From contig NZ_JBFONT020000001.1 in NCBI RefSeq assembly GCF_040779325.2, forward strand, positions 1,240,001-1,304,000: DNA of 64,000 nt, written 5' to 3'. A program made the translations under genes and the position numbers. Below the pieces are notes generated by a model. It saw only the letters and a list, made by a program, of their open reading frames with translations, was not told the DNA's origin and did not search any database. Positions 1-8,222 of the stretch are shown one piece after another. Within the stretch, counting starts at the first letter, position 1. Each line of letters starts with the position of its first letter. This stretch comes from Aestuariibius violaceus (lineage in GTDB: Bacteria > Pseudomonadota > Alphaproteobacteria > Rhodobacterales > Rhodobacteraceae).

Positions 1-798
1 GACCGCCCCGAAGCCCAGCATGACCTCGCCCTCCCGCGCCTCGGTCGCATCCAGCCGGATCGCCCCGGCTGGCGCGTAATGGGACGAAAGCTGCCCGGGC
101 GCCGTGATCTCCTCCCCCGGCAGCGGCGCGATCAGGGGCATGCCCAGCATCTCCTCCACGTCCTCGACCGGCACGCCCCCCGCGCGCAAAAGGCGCGGCG
201 TGCCGTAGAGGTCGATGATGGTCGATTCGAGACCCACATCGCAGGTGCCACCATCGACGACCGCGTCGATCTTCCCGCCCAGCCCCTTGAACACATGGGT
301 CGCCGTGGTCGGGCTCACCCGCCCTGACGGATTGGCCGACGGCGCGGCGACCGGCCCGCCGAACTCTGTCAGCAGCCGCCCCGCCACGTCGCCCCGCGGC
401 ACCCGGACCGCCACGCTGGACAGCCCCGCCGTCACAAGCGGCGCGATCCCCGCCTCTTCCCTCAACGGCAAAACCAATGTCAGCGGCCCAGGCCACATTG
501 CCTGCGCCATCGCCCGCGACGCGCCGCGCAGCTCGCCGATCCGCCCCGCCTCCTCGACGGACGCGACATGGACGATCAGCGGGTTGAAGCTGGGCCGTCC
601 CTTGGCCTCATAGATCCGCGCCACCGCCTCCGCATTGCGCGCATCGGCGCCCAGCCCATAGACCGTCTCGGTCGGAAACGCGACGAGCCCGCCCTCGCGC
701 AGGATCCCCGCCGCCCGCGCGATCCCGGCGTCATCCGGGCCCAGCCCCAGCGTCGCGCCCTTATGACGCCGCGTTTCGGTTGCGGGATCGCCTGCCAT
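1..798 (-). CDS. tsaC: L-threonylcarbamoyladenylate synthase (Sua5/YrdC family), C-terminus outside window
   Basis: Makes threonylcarbamoyl-AMP from threonine, bicarbonate and ATP, the first step of t6A37 tRNA modification in the cytoplasm. Translating the reverse strand from the ATG at 798 gives an open frame of 266 codons reaching base 1 without a stop, so the gene is 3'-truncated by the window. Family signatures are clear: FPTETVYGLGADA near residue 41, KGRPSFNPLIVHV, WPGPLTLVL and APSANPSGRVSPT. The part past about residue 200 (ending SSHYAPAG) is the linker leading into the extra Sua5 C-terminal domain, so this is the long Sua5 form rather than short YrdC. It is divergent from the acyl-CoA dehydrogenase, with 52 bases between the two starts. 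Confidence 0.93.
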   Translation of the reverse strand, partial: MAGDPATETRRHKGATLGLGPDDAGIARAAGILREGGLVAFPTETVYGLGADARNAEAVARIYEAKGRPSFNPLIVHVASVEEAGRIGELRGASRAMAQAMWPGPLTLVLPLREEAGIAPLVTAGLSSVAVRVPRGDVAGRLLTEFGGPVAAPSANPSGRVSPTTATHVFKGLGGKIDAVVDGGTCDVGLESTIIDLYGTPRLLRAGGVPVEDVEEMLGMPLIAPLPGEEITAPGQLSSHYAPAGAIRLDATEAREGEVMLGFGAV

Positions 799-850
799 CC
801 TTAACCCTTCCGTCAAGTCCCGTATTTACGCCCGCCTCCGAGGTCACGCC

Positions 851-2551
851 ATGCCCTATCGCGCCCCCGTCGCCGACTTCCGCTTCCTGATGGACCATGT
901 GACCGGCTTCGATCAGGTCACGGCCACAGACCGCTTCGCGGAGGCAACGCCGGACCTGACCGCGCAGATCCTCGAAGAGGCGGCCAAGCTGTGCGAGGAT
1001 GTGCTGGCGCCGCTTCAGCGCAATGGCGACACCGATCCGGCGCGGCTGGAAAACGGCATCGTCCGCACCTCCAAAGGCTTTGCCGAGGGCTATCAGGCCA
1101 TCGCAGACGGCGGCTGGGTCGGCATCTCGGCCGATCCGGACTATGGCGGCATGGGCCTGCCGCACACGCTGACGACCGCCGTGAACGAGATGATGTCGTC
1201 CGCCTGCCTGTCCCTGCAGCTCAACCCGCTGATGACCCAGGGCCAGATCGAAGCGCTGGAGCATCATGCCTCGGACGACATCAAGGCGCTCTACATCCCC
1301 AAGCTGGTCTCGGGCGAATGGTGCGGCACGATGAACCTGACCGAGCCGCAGGCAGGCTCCGACGTGGGTGCCCTGCGCAGCAAGGCCGAACCCAACGGCG
1401 ACGGCACCTACGCGATCACCGGCCAGAAGATCTATATCTCTTGGGGGGACAACGACTTTACGGAAAATGTCTGCCACCTCGTCCTCGCCCGGCTGCCCGA
1501 TGCCGTGCCGGGGACGAAGGGGATCAGCCTCTTCATGGTGCCCAAGCGCCTGCCCGACGAGAACGGCAATGCGGGTGTGGCCAACGACCTCAGGGTCGTC
1601 AGCCTCGAACACAAGATGGGCCTGCACGGCTCACCCACGGCGGTGATGGAATATAGCGGCGCCAAGGGCTGGCTGATCGGCGAGCCGCACAAGGGCATGG
1701 CCGCGATGTTCACCATGATGAACAACGCCCGCCTTGGCGTCGGCGTGCAGGGCGTCGGCGTGGCCGAAGCCGCCTATCAGCACGCGCTGGGCTACGCGAT
1801 GGACCGCAAGCAGGGCAAGGCGCCCGGCACTGGCGCGATCGTCGAACATGCCGATGTCCGCCGGATGCTCTCGGCCATGAAGGCCGACACCTACGCCGCC
1901 CGCGCGATCACGCTCGCCTGCGCTGTCGCCATCGACATGGCGACCGCCACCGGCGACGCCGACTGGCAGGCCCGCGCCGCGTTCCTGACCCCCATCGCCA
2001 AGGCCTTCGGGACCGAGGTCGGCATGGCCGTGTCGCACGAAGGCGTCCAGGTCCATGGCGGCATGGGCTTCATCGAGGAAACCGGCGCCGCCCAATATGC
2101 CCGCGACGTGCGGGTGACGGCGATCTACGAGGGCACGAACGGCATCCAGGCGATGGACCTCGTCGGCCGCAAGCTGATGGACGGGGGCGAGGCCGCCTTC
2201 CGCCTTCTCGACGAGATCGAGACCTGCGCCGAAGAGGCCCGCACCAAGCTGCCCGAGCTGGGCGAGGCCGTGTGGCAGGCGGCAGAGACCCTGCGCGAGA
2301 CCACCGAATGGCTGGTCGAACAGGACATGACCGACCGGTTTGCCGGCGCGGCAGCCTATCTCAAGGCCTTCGCCCGGGTTCTGGGCGGCACCTACCACCT
2401 CGCCTCCGCAATCCACGGGGACGAAAGCCGACAGAGGCTCGCTGCGCTCTACATCCGTCGCCTCCTGCCCGAGCATGTCGCGTTGCTGGCCCAGGTCCGC
2501 GACGGGGCCGGCACCGTCGCGGCACTCACGAACGAAGACCTCGCGGCTTAA
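851..2551 (+). CDS. Acyl-CoA dehydrogenase, DmdC-like subfamily
   Basis: FAD-dependent alpha,beta-desaturation of an acyl-CoA thioester. The 566 residues are longer than classic 380-residue short/medium-chain enzymes because of an extra C-terminal helical domain. Visible motifs: the flavin-contacting MNLTEPQAGSDVGALR at about 161-176, VHGGMGFIEE, and IYEGTNGIQAMDL with the presumed catalytic base Glu427. Sequence style and length match the 3-methylmercaptopropionyl-CoA dehydrogenase (DmdC) group used in DMSP demethylation by marine roseobacters, but many paralogues of this group act on other acyl-CoAs and no other dmd gene is nearby, so the substrate is not assigned. Transcribed alone, followed by rlmN after 79 bases. 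Confidence 0.9.
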   Translation: MPYRAPVADFRFLMDHVTGFDQVTATDRFAEATPDLTAQILEEAAKLCEDVLAPLQRNGDTDPARLENGIVRTSKGFAEGYQAIADGGWVGISADPDYGGMGLPHTLTTAVNEMMSSACLSLQLNPLMTQGQIEALEHHASDDIKALYIPKLVSGEWCGTMNLTEPQAGSDVGALRSKAEPNGDGTYAITGQKIYISWGDNDFTENVCHLVLARLPDAVPGTKGISLFMVPKRLPDENGNAGVANDLRVVSLEHKMGLHGSPTAVMEYSGAKGWLIGEPHKGMAAMFTMMNNARLGVGVQGVGVAEAAYQHALGYAMDRKQGKAPGTGAIVEHADVRRMLSAMKADTYAARAITLACAVAIDMATATGDADWQARAAFLTPIAKAFGTEVGMAVSHEGVQVHGGMGFIEETGAAQYARDVRVTAIYEGTNGIQAMDLVGRKLMDGGEAAFRLLDEIETCAEEARTKLPELGEAVWQAAETLRETTEWLVEQDMTDRFAGAAAYLKAFARVLGGTYHLASAIHGDESRQRLAALYIRRLLPEHVALLAQVRDGAGTVAALTNEDLAA

Positions 2552-2630
2552 GGGCCAAAATCCCTAGGGGATTGGGTTCGGGGCGCACTTGCTGTAGCAA
2601 TGCGCGCTCCGACTCACTAGGTACCCCGCC

Positions 2631-3812
2631 ATGGCCGATGCCCCGATCACGCCTGACCTTCTGACCGTCCCGCGCCGCGAGGCGCTGGCGGCCGACGGCC
2701 GTGTCAATCTCGTCGGCATGACGCGGGACGAGATGCGCTCGGCCCTGATCGACGCGGGCACCCCCGAAAAGCAGGCGCGGATGCGCGTGGGCCAGGTCTG
2801 GCAGTGGATCTACGAAAAGGGCGTGCGCGATTTCGCCGCCATGACCAACCTCGCCAAGCCCTACCGCGCGATGCTCGAGGAACGCTTCGTCGTCGCCATC
2901 CCCGAAGTCACGAACCGCAGCGTCAGCGCCGACGGCACGCGCAAGTACCTCGTCCGGATCGCAGGCGGCCACGAGGTCGAGGTCGTCTATATCCCCGAAG
3001 AAGACCGCGGAACGCTCTGCATCTCCTCCCAGGTCGGCTGCACGCTGACCTGCTCGTTCTGCCATACCGGCACGCAAAAGCTGGTGCGCAACCTGACCGC
3101 GGGAGAGATCGTGGGCCAGATCCTCGTCGCCCGCGACGATCTGGGCGAATGGCCGGTGCCAGGCCAGCCGAAGAACGAAACGCGGCTCCTGTCGAACATC
3201 GTGCTCATGGGCATGGGCGAGCCGCTCTACAATTTCGAAAATGTGCGCGACGCGATGAAGATCGCGATGGATCCCGAGGGGATCTCGCTCTCCCGCCGCC
3301 GCATCACCCTGTCGACCTCCGGTGTCGTGCCCGAGATTGCGCGGACGGCCACCGAGATCGGCTGCCAGCTGGCCGTTTCCTTCCACGCGACGACGGACGA
3401 GGTGCGCGACACGCTCGTCCCGATCAACCGCCGCTGGCCCATCGCCGAGCTGATCGAGGCGCTGCGCGCCTATCCCAAGGCCTCGAATTCCGAACGGATC
3501 ACCTTCGAATACGTCATGCTTGACGGGATCAACGACAGCGACGCAGACGCGCGCCGTCTGATCAAACTGATCAAGGGCATCCCGGCCAAGATCAACCTGA
3601 TCCCGTTCAACGAATGGCCCGGCGCGCCCTACAAGCGCTCGCCCTGGAACCGGATCGAGGCCTTCGCCGATATCATCTACAAAGCGGGCTACGCCGCCCC
3701 GATCCGTACCCCGCGGGGCGAGGATATCATGGCCGCCTGCGGACAGTTGAAATCGGCGACGGAGCGGCAGCGGAAGTCGCGGGCCGAGATCGCCGCGGAG
3801 GCCGGCCTTTAA
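2631..3812 (+). CDS. rlmN: 23S rRNA (adenine2503-C2)/tRNA (adenine37-C2) methyltransferase RlmN
   Basis: Radical-SAM enzyme that methylates C2 of A2503 in 23S rRNA and of A37 in some tRNAs. The 393-residue product has the CxxxCxxC 4Fe-4S motif at Cys137, Cys141 and Cys144, preceded by the mechanistic Cys130 in GTLCISSQVGC, and the second mechanistic Cys370 in GEDIMAACGQL, which carries the methyl group in the E. coli enzyme. VLMGMGEPLYN and LPINEWP-type segments are also typical. The ATG at 2631 gives an N-terminus of normal length. All catalytic residues are present, so it should be active. Confidence 0.97.
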   Translation: MADAPITPDLLTVPRREALAADGRVNLVGMTRDEMRSALIDAGTPEKQARMRVGQVWQWIYEKGVRDFAAMTNLAKPYRAMLEERFVVAIPEVTNRSVSADGTRKYLVRIAGGHEVEVVYIPEEDRGTLCISSQVGCTLTCSFCHTGTQKLVRNLTAGEIVGQILVARDDLGEWPVPGQPKNETRLLSNIVLMGMGEPLYNFENVRDAMKIAMDPEGISLSRRRITLSTSGVVPEIARTATEIGCQLAVSFHATTDEVRDTLVPINRRWPIAELIEALRAYPKASNSERITFEYVMLDGINDSDADARRLIKLIKGIPAKINLIPFNEWPGAPYKRSPWNRIEAFADIIYKAGYAAPIRTPRGEDIMAACGQLKSATERQRKSRAEIAAEAGL

Positions 3813-3848
3813 GTCGGTCTTAACCACGCATGCGCGACGATCGCGGAC

Positions 3849-4253
3849 ATGGAAGACGTCTCTTTCAAGCTCTCACGGGAAATGCAGCGTGCCCTCGCGA
3901 CGATTGCCCGGCACGAAGATGTGACGATCGGCGCCATCGTGCGCGGCGCCATCGAACGGGATCTGCGCCGCCGCCAAGCGAAGCCGCCCGACAGGGCGGA
4001 TGAGCGGCTCGTCGCTCCCTTGCGGGCGCTACTCGCTGACGATCTCGCCTATGCGAGCGGCTGGAAGGATCTGGCGCAGCGACTTCGCCGGAAAGGCTAC
4101 GTTCTGCGGGAGGCTGGCGGCGGGCTTGTCCTGTGCGATACCGACGGCAAGCGCCTCTGCAAAGCCTCAGAGCTGGGTTGCTCCTATATCCGCCTCGCCG
4201 AACGGTTCAACGCACCGTTCCCACACCACAGGCATCGCCTGGGATACCGCTAG
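3849..4253 (+). CDS. Small ribbon-helix-helix-like protein with relaxase-tail-like C-terminus
   Basis: Function unknown. The 134-residue, basic product begins with a strand-helix-helix pattern (VSFKLSREMQRALATIARHEDVTIGAIVRGAIERDLRRRQ, residues 4-43) that reads like a ribbon-helix-helix DNA-binding fold. The second half (LAQRLRRKGYVLREAGGGLVLCDTDGKRL followed by a helical LAERF segment) resembles the short module at the end of some MobA-type relaxases, but no nuclease motif is present. The stop overlaps the convergent LOG-family gene by 4 bases. No mobile-element genes surround it, so I read it as a resident chromosomal regulator-like protein; the resemblance is by eye only. Confidence 0.75.
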   Translation: MEDVSFKLSREMQRALATIARHEDVTIGAIVRGAIERDLRRRQAKPPDRADERLVAPLRALLADDLAYASGWKDLAQRLRRKGYVLREAGGGLVLCDTDGKRLCKASELGCSYIRLAERFNAPFPHHRHRLGYR

Positions 4254-5095
4254 CGCGCCGGGATCTTCTCCCGCTTGGTGCCCGCGCCTTCCCAGTTCTC
4301 CATCGCCTTGATGGCGTCTTCGGCGCTGTCGACGAAGCGGAAGAGCTCCAGATCCTCCGCCGCGATGGTCCCCGCCTCCGACAGCGCATCCCAGTTCACG
4401 ATCCGCTCCCAGAAGGCCCGCCCGAACAGCAGCAGAGGCACCCGCTGCATTCGGCCCGTCTGGATCAGCGTCAGCGTCTCGAACAGCTCATCCAGCGTGC
4501 CGAAGCCGCCCGGGAAAACGCAGACCGCATTCGCCCGCATCAGGAAATGCATCTTGCGGATCGCGAAGTAGTGGAAGTTGAAGCTGAGCTCTGGCGTCAC
4601 ATAGGAGTTCGGGGCCTGCTCGTGTGGCAGTACGATCCCCAGCCCGACCGACCGGCCGCCCGCATCCGCAGCCCCGCGGTTGCCCGCCTCCATGACACCC
4701 GGCCCGCCGCCCGTCACGATCACGTTCTCCTGCCCGCCACCCGCCAATGAGCGCTCCGTCACGATCCGGGCAAAGCGCCGCGCTTCGTCATAGTGTTTGC
4801 TCAGATCGGCCAGCGTCTCGGTCCGCGCCGTCTCCCGCCGGTCAGGCGCCGGAATGCGCGCCCCACCGAACAGCACAACGGTCGACATGATCCCGGCTTC
4901 GTCCAGGAGCAGCTCGAACTTCAGAAGCTCCAGTTGCAGGCGCACAGGGCGCAGCTCGGACCGGCAGAGAAACTCGTCATCTGTGAAGGCCAGCCGATAG
5001 GTGGGCGACAGCGTCTGCGGCGTCTGCGGCACGTGGCTCGACGCGTCGCGGTCCTCTCGGCTGTGGCGAAGCGGATGGCTCCGGTCGTCCTTCAT
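4250..5095 (-). CDS. LOG family protein (TIGR00730-type Rossmann fold nucleotide phosphoribohydrolase)
   Basis: The LOG ('lysine decarboxylase-like') family releases ribose 5-phosphate from nucleoside 5'-monophosphates; bacterial members are nucleotide or cytokinin-phosphate hydrolases, not lysine decarboxylases. In the 281-residue product the signature PGGFGTLDELFE lies at 195-206 and GGGPGVMEAGNRGA at 129-142. The frame stays open far upstream, but that extension runs antisense through dapD; the ATG at 5095 is preferred because it has AAGGA about 9 bases upstream and leaves a normal N-terminal extension. The substrate cannot be told from sequence. Divergent from dapD, with about 105 bases between the starts. 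Confidence 0.9.
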   Translation of the reverse strand: MKDDRSHPLRHSREDRDASSHVPQTPQTLSPTYRLAFTDDEFLCRSELRPVRLQLELLKFELLLDEAGIMSTVVLFGGARIPAPDRRETARTETLADLSKHYDEARRFARIVTERSLAGGGQENVIVTGGGPGVMEAGNRGAADAGGRSVGLGIVLPHEQAPNSYVTPELSFNFHYFAIRKMHFLMRANAVCVFPGGFGTLDELFETLTLIQTGRMQRVPLLLFGRAFWERIVNWDALSEAGTIAAEDLELFRFVDSAEDAIKAMENWEGAGTKREKIPAR

Positions 5096-5200
5096 CAAGC
5101 TCTGTCCTTCTTGCCCATCGAGGCCGGTTGCGTTGCGCGGCCCCGGAAACCTCACTATAGCCCGCACGCATCCGAGGCCACCCGTGAAAGACCCATCCCC

Positions 5201-6025
5201 ATGTCGAACGATCAGCTTGAAGCCGCCATCGAAGCCGCGTGGGAGGCCCGCGAAACCATCAGCCCCGCCACCGGCGGCGAAACCCGCGAGGCGATCGAGG
5301 ACACGCTCGCCGCACTTGACAGCGGCAGCCTGCGGGTCGCCGAAAAGCGCGGCGCCGACTGGCACGTCAATCAATGGGCCAAGAAGGCGGTGCTGCTGGG
5401 CTTCCGCATCAAGGATATGGAGATCCAGCCCGGCGGTCCCCAGGGCGGCGGCTGGTGGGACAAGGTCGACAGCAAGTTCGCGGGCTGGGGTGACAATGCC
5501 TGGCGCGCGGCGGGCTTTCGCGCGGTGCCGAACTGCATCGTCCGCAAATCCGCCTATATCGCGCCCGGCGTCGTGCTCATGCCGTCCTTCGTGAACCTGG
5601 GCGCCTATGTCGACGAGGGCACGATGGTCGACACCTGGGCCACCGTCGGCTCCTGCGCGCAGATCGGCAAGAACGTGCACCTTTCTGGTGGCGTGGGGAT
5701 CGGCGGCGTGCTCGAACCCATGCAGGCGGGCCCCACGATCATCGAGGATAATTGCTTCATCGGCGCCCGGTCCGAGGTGGTCGAAGGCTGCATCGTCCGC
5801 GAGGGCTCCGTCCTCGGCATGGGCGTCTTCATCGGCCAGTCCACCAAGATCGTCGATCGCGAGAGCGGCGAGGTCATGTATGGCGAAGTGCCCGCCGGAT
5901 CGGTCGTCGTGGCGGGCTCTCTGCCGTCGAAGAACGGCGTCAATCTCTACTGCGCTGTGATCGTCAAGCGGGTCGACGAAAAGACCCGCTCGAAGACCTC
6001 GATCAACGAATTGTTGCGGGACTGA
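5201..6025 (+). CDS. dapD: 2,3,4,5-tetrahydropyridine-2,6-dicarboxylate N-succinyltransferase
   Basis: Succinyl-CoA-dependent acylation of tetrahydrodipicolinate in the succinylase branch of lysine and meso-diaminopimelate synthesis. The 274-residue product has the helical N-terminal domain (LEAAIEAAWEARETISP) followed by a left-handed beta-helix built from hexapeptide repeats (IVRKSAYIAPGVVLMPSFVNLGAYVDEGTMVDTWATVGSCAQIG and onward), as in the DapD trimer. The start at 5201 matches the family N-terminus MSND.LE. dapE lies 2.2 kb downstream on the same strand, so two of the succinylase-branch enzymes are in this neighbourhood, separated by three genes of other function. Confidence 0.96.
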   Translation: MSNDQLEAAIEAAWEARETISPATGGETREAIEDTLAALDSGSLRVAEKRGADWHVNQWAKKAVLLGFRIKDMEIQPGGPQGGGWWDKVDSKFAGWGDNAWRAAGFRAVPNCIVRKSAYIAPGVVLMPSFVNLGAYVDEGTMVDTWATVGSCAQIGKNVHLSGGVGIGGVLEPMQAGPTIIEDNCFIGARSEVVEGCIVREGSVLGMGVFIGQSTKIVDRESGEVMYGEVPAGSVVVAGSLPSKNGVNLYCAVIVKRVDEKTRSKTSINELLRD

Positions 6026-6236
6026 CGCAACCGATCGATCCCGGCGTCGCGCAGCAGGCGCCGCGGGCCGCTCTCCGGCCGAAACTCTCTGCAAACCGTC
6101 CCACCGCTAACTGCCCGAAGACAGCCCCCGGCCGACCGCTCGCGCGCGCCGGTCTTCACCCGCTGCCCACAATCCCTGCATTAACCTCAACACCAATTAA
6201 CCTTAACGCGCCTTCTTCCGAGCTCGCGACGCTCCT

Positions 6237-6259
6237 CCTCATCTTGCCAAAAATACTCA
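6237..6259 (-). repeat. Dispersed intergenic motif TGAGTATTTTTGGC, copy 1
   Basis: Read on the minus strand this is TGAGTATTTTTGGC followed by AAGATGAGG. A second copy lies at 53823-53845 on the plus strand and differs at 2 of 23 positions. Both copies are intergenic, and the run of five T is unusual in a genome this GC-rich. From memory, similar words are frequent between genes in Rhodobacteraceae, but I cannot verify that here. It does not sit inside a recognisable hairpin. Confidence 0.65.
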
Positions 6260-6370
6260 CCCCCCCGCCAACCCCAAAGACCAACGGACGCTTCCGGAAA
6301 ACGGCCACCCGCCAGAGGCGCCGCGATTCGGATCCGGTTAAACCACCCCTCGGCGGGAACCCCCCTCACA

Positions 6371-6405
6371 TCTCCGTGTTACCCGATAGAAGGTTAACAC
6401 GGAGA
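6371..6405 (+). promoter_or_regulatory. Perfect inverted repeat covering the ribosome-binding site of the GlsB-type gene
   Basis: TCTCCGTGTTA at 6371-6381 is exactly complementary to TAACACGGAGA at 6395-6405, with a 13-base loop. The GGAG at 6401-6404, eight bases before the ATG at 6413, is inside the 3' arm. As RNA this would hide the Shine-Dalgarno sequence; as DNA it could be a dimeric operator. Which of the two is right cannot be told from sequence. Confidence 0.6.
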
Positions 6406-6412
6406 CAGACTT

Positions 6413-6658
6413 ATGGGACTCGGACTGCTCGCCTCGATCATCGTGGGCGGACTTGCGGGATGGATCGCAAGCATGCTCATGAAGGCCGATACCGGCCTCT
6501 TCCTCAATATCGGCCTCGGCATCCTCGGCGCGTTCGTCCTGAACCTGCTTCTCAGCCTCATCGGCGTCTATGCGGCCAATAGCTGGATTCCGCAGCTTTT
6601 CGTCGGGATACTCGGTGCATGCCTGCTGATCTGGGGGTACCGCAAAGTCAAGTCCTGA
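6413..6658 (+). CDS. GlsB/YeaQ/YmgE family stress-associated membrane protein
   Basis: Tiny inner-membrane protein of 81 residues, the usual length for the family once called transglycosylase-associated protein. It is almost entirely hydrophobic: three predicted membrane segments (residues 4-22, 28-51 and 58-76), a glycine-rich start (LLASIIVGGLAGWIASMLM) and the basic end YRKVKS. Homologues are induced by envelope, acid or osmotic stress in several bacteria, but their biochemical role is not known. The start is fixed by GGAG eight bases upstream, which is itself buried in a perfect inverted repeat. Confidence 0.9.
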   Translation: MGLGLLASIIVGGLAGWIASMLMKADTGLFLNIGLGILGAFVLNLLLSLIGVYAANSWIPQLFVGILGACLLIWGYRKVKS

Positions 6659-6699
6659 CGGATTGACTTTCGCTGCCCGGCGCCGCACCCCAGCGGCCC

Positions 6700-7035
6700 A
6701 TGGGACAGACAAAGCGACAACAGGCCGTCTTCACCCTTCTGGTTGAGGTCGGCCGCAAGGCGGGCGACGGCCTGCCCGACGGCGCGTCGGGTGCCGCGCT
6801 CGTCTGCTATGCCAGCGGCGTGGACGAGGCCGAAGCGGTGCGCGAGACGGTGGCCGTCCTCAAACAGGCAGATCTCGCGCCGCTTGACGTGTCGGGCTAC
6901 GGCACGCTCGACGAACGGCTTGCCGAAGGTCACGACATCCCGGACGAAGAGCGCGCCCTGATGGATCGCGCCCTGGCCGAAAACGCCGTGATCGTGGCCC
7001 AGATGACCCCCCTCTTTGACAGGCCCGAGGCCTAG
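6700..7035 (+). CDS. Conserved hypothetical protein, 111 aa
   Basis: Soluble, acidic 111-residue protein of unknown function. It has an alternating pattern with a buried AALVCYASGVDEAEAV segment, suggesting a small alpha/beta fold, and no signal peptide or membrane helix. Codon use and GC are like the neighbours, so it is probably a real resident gene. It follows the GlsB-type gene by 41 bases on the same strand and overlaps the convergent Hint gene by 4 bases at 7032-7035. The start at 6700 lacks a strong ribosome-binding site, so the N-terminus is less certain than the frame. Confidence 0.7.
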   Translation: MGQTKRQQAVFTLLVEVGRKAGDGLPDGASGAALVCYASGVDEAEAVRETVAVLKQADLAPLDVSGYGTLDERLAEGHDIPDEERALMDRALAENAVIVAQMTPLFDRPEA

Positions 7036-8057
7036 GCCGCCTGCTGCCCGCCTTTTCGCGGCACGCTCCGGCTTGCCCCAAGGATCGACAGCCGCCGGGC
7101 CACCGGATCGGCGTCGAGCGCTCTTGCATCGATGCTTTCGACGGGAATGCCGCCGGCCCGGAACGTCTCCACCCGGTCGAGCAACAGGTGATGATAGCGC
7201 CGGATCAGCGGCCTCTGCGCCGCAGGCTCCGCCACGCCCGACCCAACCAGCGTCTCCGCCGGGACGACGACGCCCGTCCGGCCGCCTGCCAGGATCGGCG
7301 GTACCGCGATCCGCTGGCCCGCCGCCAGCAGCGCGTGCCCGTCCCGCCCGAAGGGCCGGGCGGGCACCCCCATCGCGCGGCAGATCCCGCGGGCCGGCAG
7401 GTCGGCCCAGCCGGTCGCGCGGATCTCCGACACCCGGCCAGAGACCGTGACGATCAGATCGCCCGACGACAGCGCATTCACAGGCCGCTCGCCGGTCGGC
7501 GTCTCGATCATCGTGTGAGGCGCCAGCGTCGGGCGCGGGCCGATGGCGCTCGGCCGGTCGGCGATGGCAAGGTAGGCTGCCCCGGCGACGGGCGCCTGAT
7601 AGGCCGCCTTCTCGGCCCAGGCTGCCGTCACCGGCGGCGGGTTCGCGACCGCCGCCGTCCGGACCACCCCGCGCCCATGATCCTCTACGCAGAGCCAGCC
7701 GCACCGCGCGGGCGCGTCCCAAAGGTAGGTGACCGTCACCCGCCCCGTCTCGGCCCCGATCACACCCGCGACCTGCGCCGCCGCGTGGGCCTGCGCCGTG
7801 CCCAGCCCGATCGACACCGCACCTTCCGCACCGATCCGCAAGGTCAGCGCAAAGGGCCAGGGCCGCTTCGCCGCCAGCGCCACAACCTCGGCCCCCATCA
7901 GCGCCCCGGCCTGCGCCAGCTCCACCCGCAACGTTCCGCGCTCCAGCAAGGGCCCGCCCGCCACGGGCGCCGTCCGGCCAAGGCCGCTCCGGTTGAAACG
8001 GGAGGCGAGGGGATCGGCCAAGCCGATCCAACCCGCCGAGATGGGGTGCGCTTGCAT
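7032..8057 (-). CDS. Hint-domain protein lacking the usual N-terminal cysteine of the domain
   Basis: The 341-residue product has a Hint (hedgehog/intein) module from about residue 177: TLAPHTMIETPTGERPVNAL then SGDLIVTVSGRVSEI, aligning without gaps to the CFCRGTLIRTPDG region of the second Hint protein at 16674-17744. Hint modules cleave themselves at a first-position Cys; here that position is Thr177. The N-terminal 170 residues (about AAKRPWPFALTLRIGAEGAVSIGLG) look beta-rich and I do not recognise them. No signal peptide. Isolated on the minus strand between convergent and divergent neighbours. Related roseobacter proteins are often annotated only as Hint domain-containing. Confidence 0.85.
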   Translation of the reverse strand: MQAHPISAGWIGLADPLASRFNRSGLGRTAPVAGGPLLERGTLRVELAQAGALMGAEVVALAAKRPWPFALTLRIGAEGAVSIGLGTAQAHAAAQVAGVIGAETGRVTVTYLWDAPARCGWLCVEDHGRGVVRTAAVANPPPVTAAWAEKAAYQAPVAGAAYLAIADRPSAIGPRPTLAPHTMIETPTGERPVNALSSGDLIVTVSGRVSEIRATGWADLPARGICRAMGVPARPFGRDGHALLAAGQRIAVPPILAGGRTGVVVPAETLVGSGVAEPAAQRPLIRRYHHLLLDRVETFRAGGIPVESIDARALDADPVARRLSILGASRSVPRKGGQQAA

Positions 8058-8222
8058 ATCATCCTCTTCGCCGCGGCCTCGTCCGGCCCGGACTGTCTTG
8101 GTATCCCCAAGGGGTTAAGGATCAATTACGGCGCGCCGGGGGCCGTCGGCGGACACTTGAATGGCCGTGCCGTTGCGATCCCCGCCCCAAGGCGATAGCG
8201 ACGCCGGGAAAGGACACCGCCC

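Larger units (their letters stand above)
6026..6412. other. Non-coding gap between dapD and the GlsB-type gene
   Basis: I see no gene in these 387 bases. The stretch is less GC-rich than its surroundings in the middle (6175-6260, several TTAA-containing words). It holds one copy of a short dispersed motif on the minus strand at 6237-6259 and, at its end, an 11-bp perfect inverted repeat just before the next start codon. Both are listed separately. The remainder shows nothing recognisable. Confidence 0.7.

Noticed and set aside
5096..6094. Upstream extension of the LOG-family frame to more than 600 residues
   Set aside because: The extra part is antisense to dapD and has no similarity to the family; the ATG at 5095 has a ribosome-binding site and gives normal length.
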